Shown here in pieces: positions 31,040 to 39,568 of a DNA stretch of 64,000 nucleotides. Source of the DNA: Limnobaculum zhutongyuii (GTDB lineage: Bacteria; Pseudomonadota; Gammaproteobacteria; Enterobacterales; Enterobacteriaceae). Both the position numbers and the translations under genes were made by a program. The stretch spans positions 2,480,001-2,544,000 of the forward strand of contig NZ_CP034752.1 in assembly GCF_004295645.1 (NCBI RefSeq), written 5' to 3'. Below the pieces are notes generated by a model. That model saw only the letters and a program-made list of their open reading frames with translations, ran no database searches and was not told the DNA's origin. The stretch's first letter is position 1; each line of letters starts with the position of its first letter.

Positions 31040-32029
31040 ATGCGTAACTGGAATATCGGCATACTGCTTTTTCTTACCGCGACCGGCGTATCTGCGAAAG
31101 ATATACATCTGCTCAATGTCTCTTACGATCCTACCAGAGAGCTGTACCAACAGTATAATCAGGCTTTCTCGACCTATTGGAAAGATAAAACGGGCGATAC
31201 GGTAACCATTAAGCAATCTCATGGTGGTTCGGGCAAACAGGCATCATCCGTGATCAACGGTATTTCTGCCGATGTCGTTACGCTGGCACTGGCCTATGAT
31301 GTCGATGCGATTGCAGAGCATGGCAAATTAAATAAGAACTGGCTCACTCATTTACCTGATAACTCTGCACCTTATACTTCCACTATTGTTTTCCTGGTAC
31401 GCAAAGGAAATCCAAAACAAATCCATGACTGGAACGATTTAATTAAACCGGGCCTGAATGTGGTTACACCAAATCCTAAAACCTCCGGCGGTGCTCGCTG
31501 GAACTATCTGGCTGCCTGGGGTTATGCGCTGAAGCATAATAATAACGATCAAGCCAAAGCACAGGAGTTCGTTAAAGCGCTATATAACAACGTTCAAGTG
31601 CTGGATACCGGGGCTCGCGGCTCTACTACCACCTTCGTGGAACGCGGTATTGGTGATGTATTGATTGCCTGGGAAAATGAGGCTCTACTGGCCATTGAGC
31701 AGTTAGGCAAAGATCAGTTTGAAATTGTTACGCCAAGCGTCTCTATTCTGGCTGAGCCAACAGTAGCCGTAGTCGATAGCGTAGTGGATAAAAATGGTAC
31801 TCGTGAAGTATCAGAAGCCTATCTGAAGTATCTCTACACCAAAGAAGGCCAGACTATTGCCGCTAAAAACTATTACCGACCACGCGATCCGGAAGTACTG
31901 AAGCAATTCTCTGCTAACTTCCCGCAGCTAAGCCTGTTTACCGTCGATCAGCTTTTTGGCGGCTGGCAAAAAGCACAAAAAGAGCACTTTTCAACGGATG
32001 GTATTTTCGATCAAATTAGTAAACGCTAA
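31040..32029 (+). CDS. sbp: Periplasmic sulfate-binding protein
   Basis: A 329-residue substrate-binding protein, the same length as E. coli Sbp, with a signal peptide (MRNWNIGILLFLTATGVSA). It delivers sulfate to the CysUWA importer, whose genes are not in this window. Sulfate-contact motifs include SYDPTRELY, QSHGGSGKQA, PKTSGGARWNYLAAWGYAL and GARGSTTTFVERGIGDVLIAWENEA. The start at 31040 is supported by GAGG nine bases upstream; an ATG at 31025 has none. It precedes the cys genes and should belong to the CysB regulon. Confidence 0.95.
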   Translation: MRNWNIGILLFLTATGVSAKDIHLLNVSYDPTRELYQQYNQAFSTYWKDKTGDTVTIKQSHGGSGKQASSVINGISADVVTLALAYDVDAIAEHGKLNKNWLTHLPDNSAPYTSTIVFLVRKGNPKQIHDWNDLIKPGLNVVTPNPKTSGGARWNYLAAWGYALKHNNNDQAKAQEFVKALYNNVQVLDTGARGSTTTFVERGIGDVLIAWENEALLAIEQLGKDQFEIVTPSVSILAEPTVAVVDSVVDKNGTREVSEAYLKYLYTKEGQTIAAKNYYRPRDPEVLKQFSANFPQLSLFTVDQLFGGWQKAQKEHFSTDGIFDQISKR

Positions 32030-32037
32030 TCACCATC

Positions 32038-32064
32038 GCCTGAGGCATTTGTTGTGCCTCAGGC
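32038..32064. terminator. Hairpin between convergent sbp and tam
   Basis: GCCTGAGGCA (32038-32047) pairs perfectly with TGCCTCAGGC (32055-32064) across seven bases, nine bases after the sbp stop. No T-run is visible on the plus strand. Confidence 0.6.
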
Positions 32065-32078
32065 CATTAATCATTTAC

Positions 32079-32867
32079 TTAATGTATTACCGAACGTTTT
32101 TTACTGGCGATGACAAACAGTCTCGGGAAAGGCAGCAAAACATGCCCATCCTGACGGGAGGTAAACACCTTCTCCAGCTCCGCCTGATATTGCTGTAAAA
32201 ACAGCTGTTGCTCCCTCTCATCCAGCGGGGAAAGAAACGGTCGAAGCCCGGTTGATTTCACCCACTCAACAATGGAAGAGACCGATGGTAATACGTGGTA
32301 AAAGGTAGTGCGCCAGATATCAACCTGATAACCATGACCAGCCAGTAAATCGTAATATCCTTCGGTGGTCAGCAACGGGCTGCGTTTAAATACCTGTTCA
32401 CTGTACTTCTCCCACCAGACCCCTTCCATCGCCACTTTACGCATTAATGCATGGGAAGGCTGCTCCAGATTATCTGGCACCTGAAAGGCCAGAACACCAC
32501 GATCGGAAAGCTGCTGCAATAAATGAGGAAGCAATTCGTCGTGATCCGGCACCCATTGCAATGAAGCATTGGCGTAAATAATGTCCTGAGGAATATCCGG
32601 TCGCCATGTACCAATATCAGCCTGTTGGAAATGGCAGGCCGGTAGTCGCTGTTTAGCCTGTATCAGCATGCTTTCAGAACTATCAACACCGGTGACATTC
32701 GCCCTTGGATAGGCTTGATAGAGCAATTCAGTACTGTTCCCCGGCCCGCAGCCAAGATCGCTGATATGTTTTGCTTCCGGATGAAAAATACGTGACAGAA
32801 GTTCTGCGGCAGGACGTGTTCTTTCTGCTTCAAACTGCAAATAGAGGTCAGGATTCCAGTCTTTCAT
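32079..32867 (-). CDS. tam: Trans-aconitate 2-methyltransferase
   Basis: A 262-residue SAM-dependent methyltransferase. It starts MKDWNPDLYLQFEAERTRPAAELLSRI as in E. coli Tam; the SAM motif is HISDLGCGPGNSTELL, followed by GVDSSESML and NASLQWVPDHDELLPHLLQQL. Tam methylates trans-aconitate, a spontaneous isomer that inhibits aconitase. It is a single gene between convergent sbp and the cys operon. Confidence 0.93.
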   Translation of the reverse strand: MKDWNPDLYLQFEAERTRPAAELLSRIFHPEAKHISDLGCGPGNSTELLYQAYPRANVTGVDSSESMLIQAKQRLPACHFQQADIGTWRPDIPQDIIYANASLQWVPDHDELLPHLLQQLSDRGVLAFQVPDNLEQPSHALMRKVAMEGVWWEKYSEQVFKRSPLLTTEGYYDLLAGHGYQVDIWRTTFYHVLPSVSSIVEWVKSTGLRPFLSPLDEREQQLFLQQYQAELEKVFTSRQDGHVLLPFPRLFVIASKKRSVIH

Positions 32868-33000
32868 GATATTCCTTAATGAGCGGCCGATACGCTGATG
32901 GATTAGATCTAAAATACAGAATCAATAGCTTGAAGTGAATAGCATATACAGCGCTAAAAAGATAATGATGTTTTGGCTGGCGCTGAATTATCAGGCTAGC

Positions 33001-33048
33001 AACAAACAAGGCCGGTATGAATCAGAGCTCATACCGGCCTTGTTTGTT
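33001..33048 (-). terminator. Perfect 20-bp stem terminator after cysC
   Basis: AACAAACAAGGCCGGTATGA (33001-33020) pairs with its exact complement (33029-33048) across eight bases. It lies 18 bases beyond the cysC stop (minus strand); the 3' arm itself ends in a T-rich stretch. It probably ends the cysGDNC transcript. Confidence 0.75.
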
Positions 33049-33066
33049 ATCAAAGGAATAGAAACT

Positions 33067-33663
33067 TTAGCTTTTAATGATCCCTCGCCCTTTCAGATAA
33101 TCAATAAGTTGAATAACCAGCTCTTCTACCGGCTGCTGACCATCCAAATGTACATCCGGTTTTAGCGGAGCTTCATAAGGTAAATCAACACCGGTAAACT
33201 GGGTGATTTCTCCTTTTCTGGCCTTTTTATACAGCCCTTTAGGATCGCGCTGTTCACAGACCTCAATGGGTGTATCAACAAACACCTCAATAAAGTGGCC
33301 TGCTGGCAGGCGTAAAGAGACGCTCTCTCTGTCATCCCGATAAGGAGAGATAAAAGCCGTGATAACCACTAATCCTGCATCCATCATCAGGCCAGATACT
33401 TCCCCCACCCGGCGGATATTCTCTTTCCTATCCCGATCGGAAAAACTTAAGTCCTGACAAAGGCCGTGACGGACATTATCCCCATCCAGCAAATAGGTAT
33501 GAACATTAAGATGATGTAACGCCTGCTCCAATCCACCGGCAATGGAAGACTTACCTGAGCCTGACAGCCCCGTCAGCCAAACCACTACCGCGCCATGTTC
33601 ATTGAGTCGTTCCCGCTCAATCCGGGTAACCGGATGAGCGTGCCAGACAATGTTATTTTCCAT
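33067..33663 (-). CDS. cysC: Adenylylsulfate kinase
   Basis: A 198-residue cytoplasmic APS kinase that phosphorylates adenylylsulfate to PAPS. P-loop GLSGSGKSSIAG (about 32-43), DGDNVRHGL, then FISPYRDDRESV and the C-terminal DLPYEAPLKPDVHLDG typical of the family. It is the last gene of the cysG-cysDNC operon and starts six bases after the cysN stop. Confidence 0.96.
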   Translation of the reverse strand: MENNIVWHAHPVTRIERERLNEHGAVVVWLTGLSGSGKSSIAGGLEQALHHLNVHTYLLDGDNVRHGLCQDLSFSDRDRKENIRRVGEVSGLMMDAGLVVITAFISPYRDDRESVSLRLPAGHFIEVFVDTPIEVCEQRDPKGLYKKARKGEITQFTGVDLPYEAPLKPDVHLDGQQPVEELVIQLIDYLKGRGIIKS

Positions 33664-33669
33664 CGGCCA

Positions 33670-35133
33670 TCACCCTTTGTTAGCGGTCCCACTGATATCC
33701 CAGTGAGGATAATAACGACGAATCAGAGCAAACAATTCCTGTTCAAACTCGCTGTTAAAGGTTGGTTGCTGTTTTTGGGTAATGTCGGTTTTCTGAATCA
33801 GGCCTGCACCTACCGTCACATTGGTTAATCGGTCGATAAAGATAAAACTACCGGTCTCCTGATTAGTCTGATAGCTATCAAACAGCAGAGGTTCATCAAA
33901 TACCACTTCAACCACACCAATGCCATTAAGGGGCAGGATCTCTGATGGGCGCTGCTCCAGAGAATTAATATCCCGCTGATGCACAATACGCTCTATACGT
34001 ACCCGGCTCTTTTTACCTGATACCTTAATGTCGTAGCTCTGGCCTGCCTGTAGCGGCTGTTCCGCCATCCAAACCACATCCAGGGTTGCTCCGGTAGCCG
34101 GTTGCAAACTGTTATCTTCTGCCGCTACCAGCAAATCTCCCCGACTGATATCAATCTCATCTTCCAGCACCAGAGTTATTGCCTCTCCCGGCCAGGCTTT
34201 TTGAAGTTCACCATCAAAAGTCACAATCGATTTAATCCGGCTGGTTACCCCTGAAGGCAGTACTTTTATTGCCTGTCCGGTTTCAATTACGCCCGAAGAT
34301 AAGGTACCGGCATAACCACGAAAATCCAGATTTGGGCGATTCACATATTGAACCGGAAAGCGCAGAGGCTTTTGCTGTTGTTCAGCCACCACATTGACCG
34401 TCTCCAGAATTTCCAACAGTGTGGCTCCAGAATACCATGGCATATTGCTTCCTACACTGGCGACGTTGTCCCCATCCAGCGCGGACAGTGGCACAAACTT
34501 AATCTCCGTTTGCTGCGGAAGTTGATTAGCAAACGTCAGATAATCGGTGCGAATTTGTTCAAACACCGACTGTTGATATCCCACTAAATCCATCTTATTG
34601 ACCGCAACCACCAGATGACGAATCCCCAACAGCGTGGCAATAAAGCTATGGCGACGGGTCTGATCCAGTACCCCTTTACGCGCATCAATCAGCAAAATAG
34701 CCACATCACAGGTGGATGCTCCGGTTGCCATGTTACGCGTGTATTGTTCATGTCCGGGCGTATCGGCAATAATGAATTTACGTTTTTCAGTAGAGAAATA
34801 GCGATAGGCTACATCAATGGTGATGCCCTGTTCGCGTTCTGCCTGTAAGCCATCCACCAGCAATGCCAAATCCAGTTTTTCACCGGCAGTACCAATACGT
34901 TTGCTATCATTGTGCAGGGTAGTGAGCTGATCCTGATAGATCTGGCGGGTATCATGCAACAACCGTCCAATCAGTGTACTTTTGCCATCATCAACGCTGC
35001 CACAGGTTAAAAAACGTAGCAGGCTCTTATTTTGCTGAGCGTGAAGATAAGCTTCAACGCCGCCCTGTTCCGCGATTTGTCTGGCAATAGCATCATTCAC
35101 GCTCACAGGCTGATTAATCTCTTCACTCATCAT
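33670..35133 (-). CDS. cysN: Sulfate adenylyltransferase subunit 1 (GTPase)
   Basis: A 487-residue EF-Tu-like GTPase subunit of ATP sulfurylase; GTP hydrolysis drives adenylylation of sulfate by CysD. G1 motif GSVDDGKST, G3 DTPGHEQYTRN, G4 VNKMDL and G5 SALDGDNV are all present. A long C-terminal beta-barrel part follows. It starts seven bases after cysD. Confidence 0.97.
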   Translation of the reverse strand: MMSEEINQPVSVNDAIARQIAEQGGVEAYLHAQQNKSLLRFLTCGSVDDGKSTLIGRLLHDTRQIYQDQLTTLHNDSKRIGTAGEKLDLALLVDGLQAEREQGITIDVAYRYFSTEKRKFIIADTPGHEQYTRNMATGASTCDVAILLIDARKGVLDQTRRHSFIATLLGIRHLVVAVNKMDLVGYQQSVFEQIRTDYLTFANQLPQQTEIKFVPLSALDGDNVASVGSNMPWYSGATLLEILETVNVVAEQQQKPLRFPVQYVNRPNLDFRGYAGTLSSGVIETGQAIKVLPSGVTSRIKSIVTFDGELQKAWPGEAITLVLEDEIDISRGDLLVAAEDNSLQPATGATLDVVWMAEQPLQAGQSYDIKVSGKKSRVRIERIVHQRDINSLEQRPSEILPLNGIGVVEVVFDEPLLFDSYQTNQETGSFIFIDRLTNVTVGAGLIQKTDITQKQQPTFNSEFEQELFALIRRYYPHWDISGTANKG

Positions 35134-35140
35134 CTATTCC

Positions 35141-36049
35141 TCAGAAATAACCCTGACGTTTTTTCAATTCCATCGAGCCTGACTGATCCCGATCGATAAC
35201 CCGCCCCTGACGTTCACTGGTGGTTGATACCAACATTTCTTCAATAATTTCCGGCAGGGTTTCGGCTTCAGACTCAACCGCACCGGTCAGCGGCCAACAT
35301 CCCAGGGTTCTGAAACGAACTTTACGTTTCACAATCACCTCTCCCGGTTGCAGGTTAATGCGGTTGTCATCGATCATCATCAACATGCCATCACGTTCCA
35401 GAATAGGCCGTGGTTTTGCCAGATACAGAGGAACAATCTCTATATTTTCCAAAAAGATGTATTGCCAGATATCCAGTTCAGTCCAGTTAGAAAGCGGGAA
35501 TACACGAATACTCTCTCCCTTGTTAATTTGGCCATTGTAGTTATGCCACAGCTCAGGGCGCTGATTCTTAGGATCCCAGCGATGAAAACGGTCGCGGAAC
35601 GAGTAGATACGCTCTTTAGCCCGGGATTTCTCTTCATCACGACGGGCACCGCCAAATGCGGCATCAAAACCATACTTATTCAGCGCCTGCTTTAGCCCTT
35701 CGGTTTTCATAATATCGGTATGTTTCGCGCTACCGTGCACAAAGGGGTTGATCCCCATGGCAACGCCCTCCGGATTTTTATGTACCAGCAGATCGCAACC
35801 GTAAGCTTTGGCGGTACGATCGCGAAATTGATACATCTCCTGAAATTTCCAGCCGGTATCCACATGCAGTAAAGGAAACGGCAAATTGCCGGGGAAAAAG
35901 GCTTTACGCGCCAGATGCAGCATGACCGATGAATCTTTTCCAATGGAATAAAGCATCACCGGATTAGCAAATTCAGCAGCCACTTCACGAATAATGTGAA
36001 TGCTTTCCGCTTCCAATTGGCGTAAGTGAGTCAGTCGTTTTTCGTCCAC
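35141..36049 (-). CDS. cysD: Sulfate adenylyltransferase subunit 2
   Basis: The catalytic subunit of ATP sulfurylase, which forms APS from sulfate and ATP. From the GTG at 36049 it has 302 residues, exactly the E. coli length, and reads DEKRLTHLRQLEAESIHI; GAGGT lies eight bases upstream. The open frame extends 20 codons further into cysG, but that extension has no family counterpart. The PP-loop SIGKDSSVMLHL, AFGGARRDEEKSRAKERIYS and the C-terminal SMELKKRQGYF are intact. Confidence 0.96.
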   Translation of the reverse strand: MDEKRLTHLRQLEAESIHIIREVAAEFANPVMLYSIGKDSSVMLHLARKAFFPGNLPFPLLHVDTGWKFQEMYQFRDRTAKAYGCDLLVHKNPEGVAMGINPFVHGSAKHTDIMKTEGLKQALNKYGFDAAFGGARRDEEKSRAKERIYSFRDRFHRWDPKNQRPELWHNYNGQINKGESIRVFPLSNWTELDIWQYIFLENIEIVPLYLAKPRPILERDGMLMMIDDNRINLQPGEVIVKRKVRFRTLGCWPLTGAVESEAETLPEIIEEMLVSTTSERQGRVIDRDQSGSMELKKRQGYF

Positions 36050-36081
36050 GTTCAATACCTCAATTCTCTGTCTGAAGGCCA

Positions 36082-37518
36082 TCAGGCCAGATTGACTACC
36101 GACTGCCACTGCGCCGGACTATTTTGTGATGTTAATGGTGACTGATCAGATTCACCGAACCAGTTCAGCCGTTGATGCAATGCTGCAACTTCACCAATCA
36201 CCAGCAACGCAGGTGTTGGTGCCTCACGAGCCAGCTCATGCAGTTGTGAGAGCGTACCGCTTAACACTTTCTGATCGCTGCGCGTTCCCCGACTAATAAC
36301 CGCCACCGGTGTAGACGCTGCACGACCATGATTTATAAGCTGTTGTTGAATATCGCTGGCTTTGACTGTTCCCATATAAATTGCCAGTGTTTGATGCCCC
36401 TGAGCTAACTGTGACCAGTTAAGGCCATCAGATTCAGGCTTACAGTGTCCGGTAATAAACGTAATACTTTGCGCATGATCGCGATGAGTCAGTGGAATTC
36501 CCGCATAGGCTGCCGCTCCCGCAGCGGCGGTAATACCCGGAACAACCTGATAGGGGATACCGGCATTAACCAGTACTTCCAGCTCTTCACCACCCCGACC
36601 AAAAATAAAGGGATCGCCACCTTTCAGTCGCACAACACGTTTACCCTGTTGGGCTAATTCAACCAGTAATTGATTCGTCTCTTCCTGCTGTACGGAATGC
36701 GCTCCGGCACGTTTTCCTACGCTAATTAACGTGGCATCGCGACGCACCAGTTCCAGTATCTCTGGTGTAACCAGCGCATCATGCAAAACTACGTCGGCCT
36801 GTTGAATGGCCCGTAGTGCATTTAACGTCAGCAGCCCTGGGTCTCCTGGGCCTGCGCCAACCAACATCACTTCGCCAACCGTTGACGCGGGATGATATAG
36901 CTGTTGCTCAAGCTCGGCCTCCGCCTCTTCGGCGCGATTTGCCGCTATCAGTGAGGCAAAGCGGCCATCAAACAGGCGCTCCCAAAAGTGACGGCGTTCA
37001 CTTAATGAATGGAGCTGCTGTTTAACCTTGGTACGCCAGTTACCGGCTATGTCAGCAACCTGACCAAGACTGGCGGGTAATAATGCCTCCAGCTTCTCCC
37101 GTAACAAGCGGGCTAATACCGGTGCTTTACCACCTGAAGAGATCGCCACGACCAAAGGCGAGCGGTCAATAATAGAAGGGAAAATAAATGAACAACGGGC
37201 GGGATCGTCCACCACATTAATTAAACGACGGCGCTGATTAGCTGCCTGAAATACTCTTGCATTCAGCGTGCTGTCATTGGTCGCAGCCACCACCAAAAAA
37301 ATGTCATCTAACTGATGGGTATCAAACTCCTGCGCCAGCCAGTGCAACGCCTTCTCCTGATGCAGTTTATTTACCTCAGCACCAAGCGCTTTAGCCACCA
37401 CAAACACGTCCGCTCCGGCACTTAATAGCAGGCCAATCTTACGGGCAGCAATTTCACCGCCGCCAACAACCAGCACCGGACGGTGTTTCAAATCGGCAAA
37501 CAGGGGTAAATAATCCAC
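36082..37518 (-). CDS. cysG: Siroheme synthase
   Basis: A 478-residue trifunctional enzyme that turns uroporphyrinogen III into siroheme, the cofactor of sulfite reductase (CysI). The N-terminal half (1-205) is the NAD-dependent precorrin-2 dehydrogenase and ferrochelatase (VLVVGGGEIAARKIGLLLSAGA); the C-terminal half (about 215-460) is the SAM-dependent methyltransferase (VGAGPGDPGLLTLNALR, VRLKGGDPFIFGRGGEE). It starts with GTG, preceded by AAGG. It is the first gene of the cysGDNC operon, an arrangement as in Yersinia rather than E. coli. Confidence 0.96.
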   Translation of the reverse strand: MDYLPLFADLKHRPVLVVGGGEIAARKIGLLLSAGADVFVVAKALGAEVNKLHQEKALHWLAQEFDTHQLDDIFLVVAATNDSTLNARVFQAANQRRRLINVVDDPARCSFIFPSIIDRSPLVVAISSGGKAPVLARLLREKLEALLPASLGQVADIAGNWRTKVKQQLHSLSERRHFWERLFDGRFASLIAANRAEEAEAELEQQLYHPASTVGEVMLVGAGPGDPGLLTLNALRAIQQADVVLHDALVTPEILELVRRDATLISVGKRAGAHSVQQEETNQLLVELAQQGKRVVRLKGGDPFIFGRGGEELEVLVNAGIPYQVVPGITAAAGAAAYAGIPLTHRDHAQSITFITGHCKPESDGLNWSQLAQGHQTLAIYMGTVKASDIQQQLINHGRAASTPVAVISRGTRSDQKVLSGTLSQLHELAREAPTPALLVIGEVAALHQRLNWFGESDQSPLTSQNSPAQWQSVVNLA

Positions 37519-37867
37519 AATAACCTTCAGGTTCTTAACAAAACAATAACCTGACTATAGAGAGTCGTTGCTAACGAATGAAATCACCAAATGGAATTTG
37601 ATATAGCTGAATGGAATAGGGAGAAATAATCATAGGGCTAAATAGCAAGGTTTATTTGATACATAAATATTAATGGACTGAAGACAGTCTAAAAATATAG
37701 TTTTAAATAAACACGCGTTTTACCTTCCATTTATCGTTAGAGAAGCAAAGATTTAACCAATAAAATCACACGCTTGTTACCTTGATACTCTCCAATTCTT
37801 ATCGTTGACTACAATGATTCCATGACGCAATCATTGCAATTGAAATCATATTAACTGGAGAATGTGC
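37519..37867. other. Divergent intergenic region between cysG and adiC
   Basis: No gene. It must contain the cysG promoter (minus strand, probably CysB-activated) and the adiC promoter (plus strand). TTGACT at 37804-37809 is a possible -35 box for adiC, without a convincing -10. No other structure was recognised. Confidence 0.4.
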
Positions 37868-39418
37868 ATGGCTGTTGCTGATGACAATAAAATTGGATTG
37901 ATCCCCGCTATATTCTTAGTCGCCGGAAGTATGATGGGCTCTGGCGTATTTATGCTTCCTGCTAATTTAGCGGCTATTGGCGGTATCGCCATTATCGGCT
38001 GGGTAGTGACCATTATCGGTTCTATCGCTCTGGCTCTAGTGTTTGCCAAACATGCAGCACTTGACCCCGCTGCCGGAGGCCCCTACGCCTATACCCGTAA
38101 AGCCTTCGGTGACTATATGGGCTACCAGACAAATCTGGTGTACTGGTTAGCCAATGTCGTGGGTAATGTGGGTCTGGCAGTGGCCGGTTTAGGTTATCTT
38201 AGTACATTCTTTCCTTCACTAACGGATCCGTTAGTCATGGCCGTTGCACAAATAGCCGTGATCTGGTTATTAGCCTACGCCAATATGCTGGGGCCTAAAA
38301 TTGTAGGACAAGTACAGTCCATCTCAACAATCTTTGCTCTGTTACCGATTATTGGTATGGCTCTGCTTGGTTGGTTCTGGTTCAGCGGTGATACCTATAT
38401 GGCTGGCTGGAATGTTTCTGGCACTAATAGTGTTAGCGCAGTAGGCATGACACTAAATTTTACGTTGTGGGCCTTTATTGGTGTTGAAAGCGCCTCAGTA
38501 TCAGCAGCCGTAGTAAAAAATCCAACCAAAAATGTTCCTATTGCAACTGTGGTTGGCGTAGTTCTGGCAGCCGTCTGCTACATTCTCAGTTCAACCGCCA
38601 TCATGGGAATTATCCCGAATAAAGAGCTGATTGTCTCTTCAGCGCCTTTTGCCGATGCAGTACGTGTTGCGTTTGGTGACGGTACCGCCAAAGTAGTTGC
38701 ACTATGTGCGGCGCTGGGCTGTTTGGGTTCGCTAGCCGGATGGACGCTTATCGTCGGACAAACGGCACAGGCTGCTGCAAGCGATGGTCTGTTTGGTAAT
38801 ATCTTCGCTAAAGTCAACACAAAAGGGGTTCCTGCCGCGGGGTTAGCCATTGTCGCTGCCATCATGAGTTTGCAGGTACTGGCAACTATGTCCCCTACCG
38901 CCAGTGAACAGTTTGGCAAAATCGCTTCCATCGCCGTGATTATGACGTTACTCCCCTACATCTATTCATCAGTAGCCCTCAAGGTTCTCAGCTACAAAAA
39001 AATCTCTAATGGGCAATACATTTTCTACACCATTGTCGGTCTTGTGGCCGCAATTTATAGCTTATGCGCCATGATCGGTTCTGACGGTAGCCAGACACGT
39101 TGGGCTCTGATGTTTGTAGTTGCCACCATTATCTTCTACGAAATGACCATCAGCCGAAAAAATGAGATGGAAGAACACCATACTCAGCCCGGAGGCAAAG
39201 TTCCTGGCTGGGTACGTTACTTCACCCTGTTAGTGACCGTCATTGCGTTAATTGCAACCTTCTGGGTTTCTGTTGGGCAACATCGAAATACCATTATTCA
39301 TGCCCGTGAGCATATGCAGAATATCAGCACACCGGCACCACAAATTGTGACACCCACTACCCAGTCTCAATCAATTACTCCGACACTGGATAAAGCAACT
39401 TCGACAGGTACGCCATAA
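37868..39418 (+). CDS. adiC: AdiC-like arginine/agmatine antiporter (APC family)
   Basis: A 516-residue inner-membrane antiporter with about twelve spans. The first span holds the substrate loop AGSMMGSGVFMLPANLAAIGG. LWAFIGVESASVSAAVVKNP keeps the Trp and Glu of AdiC, and GSLAGWTLIVGQTAQAAASDGLF keeps its substrate-capping Trp (Trp293 in E. coli), where the lysine/cadaverine antiporter CadB has SW. It should exchange external arginine for internal agmatine. The ATG at 37868 has GGAG seven bases upstream. It is longer than E. coli AdiC (445) by a Thr/Ser/Pro-rich tail. Its decarboxylase partner follows, 150 bases later. Confidence 0.85.
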   Translation: MAVADDNKIGLIPAIFLVAGSMMGSGVFMLPANLAAIGGIAIIGWVVTIIGSIALALVFAKHAALDPAAGGPYAYTRKAFGDYMGYQTNLVYWLANVVGNVGLAVAGLGYLSTFFPSLTDPLVMAVAQIAVIWLLAYANMLGPKIVGQVQSISTIFALLPIIGMALLGWFWFSGDTYMAGWNVSGTNSVSAVGMTLNFTLWAFIGVESASVSAAVVKNPTKNVPIATVVGVVLAAVCYILSSTAIMGIIPNKELIVSSAPFADAVRVAFGDGTAKVVALCAALGCLGSLAGWTLIVGQTAQAAASDGLFGNIFAKVNTKGVPAAGLAIVAAIMSLQVLATMSPTASEQFGKIASIAVIMTLLPYIYSSVALKVLSYKKISNGQYIFYTIVGLVAAIYSLCAMIGSDGSQTRWALMFVVATIIFYEMTISRKNEMEEHHTQPGGKVPGWVRYFTLLVTVIALIATFWVSVGQHRNTIIHAREHMQNISTPAPQIVTPTTQSQSITPTLDKATSTGTP

Positions 39419-39568
39419 ATAAGACGCGGTGCTGTTCGATTTACCACTGAGCAGTACCCGTTCAGAGAATCCTTTTCGTACTAATATTTTAACCATTATG
39501 GTCTTTGTGCACGGCAATTCAGTCATTAAAACCTTAGATTGCCAGCCTAAATAAATTCAGGGGTTATC

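Noticed and set aside
32935..33165. 76-codon plus-strand frame before cysC
   Set aside because: It runs through the perfect terminator hairpin and into the 3' end of cysC on the other strand, so it is a by-product of those features.
35141..36109. 322-residue version of CysD
   Set aside because: The extra 20 codons overlap cysG and lack family similarity; the GTG at 36049 gives the standard 302 residues with a ribosome site.
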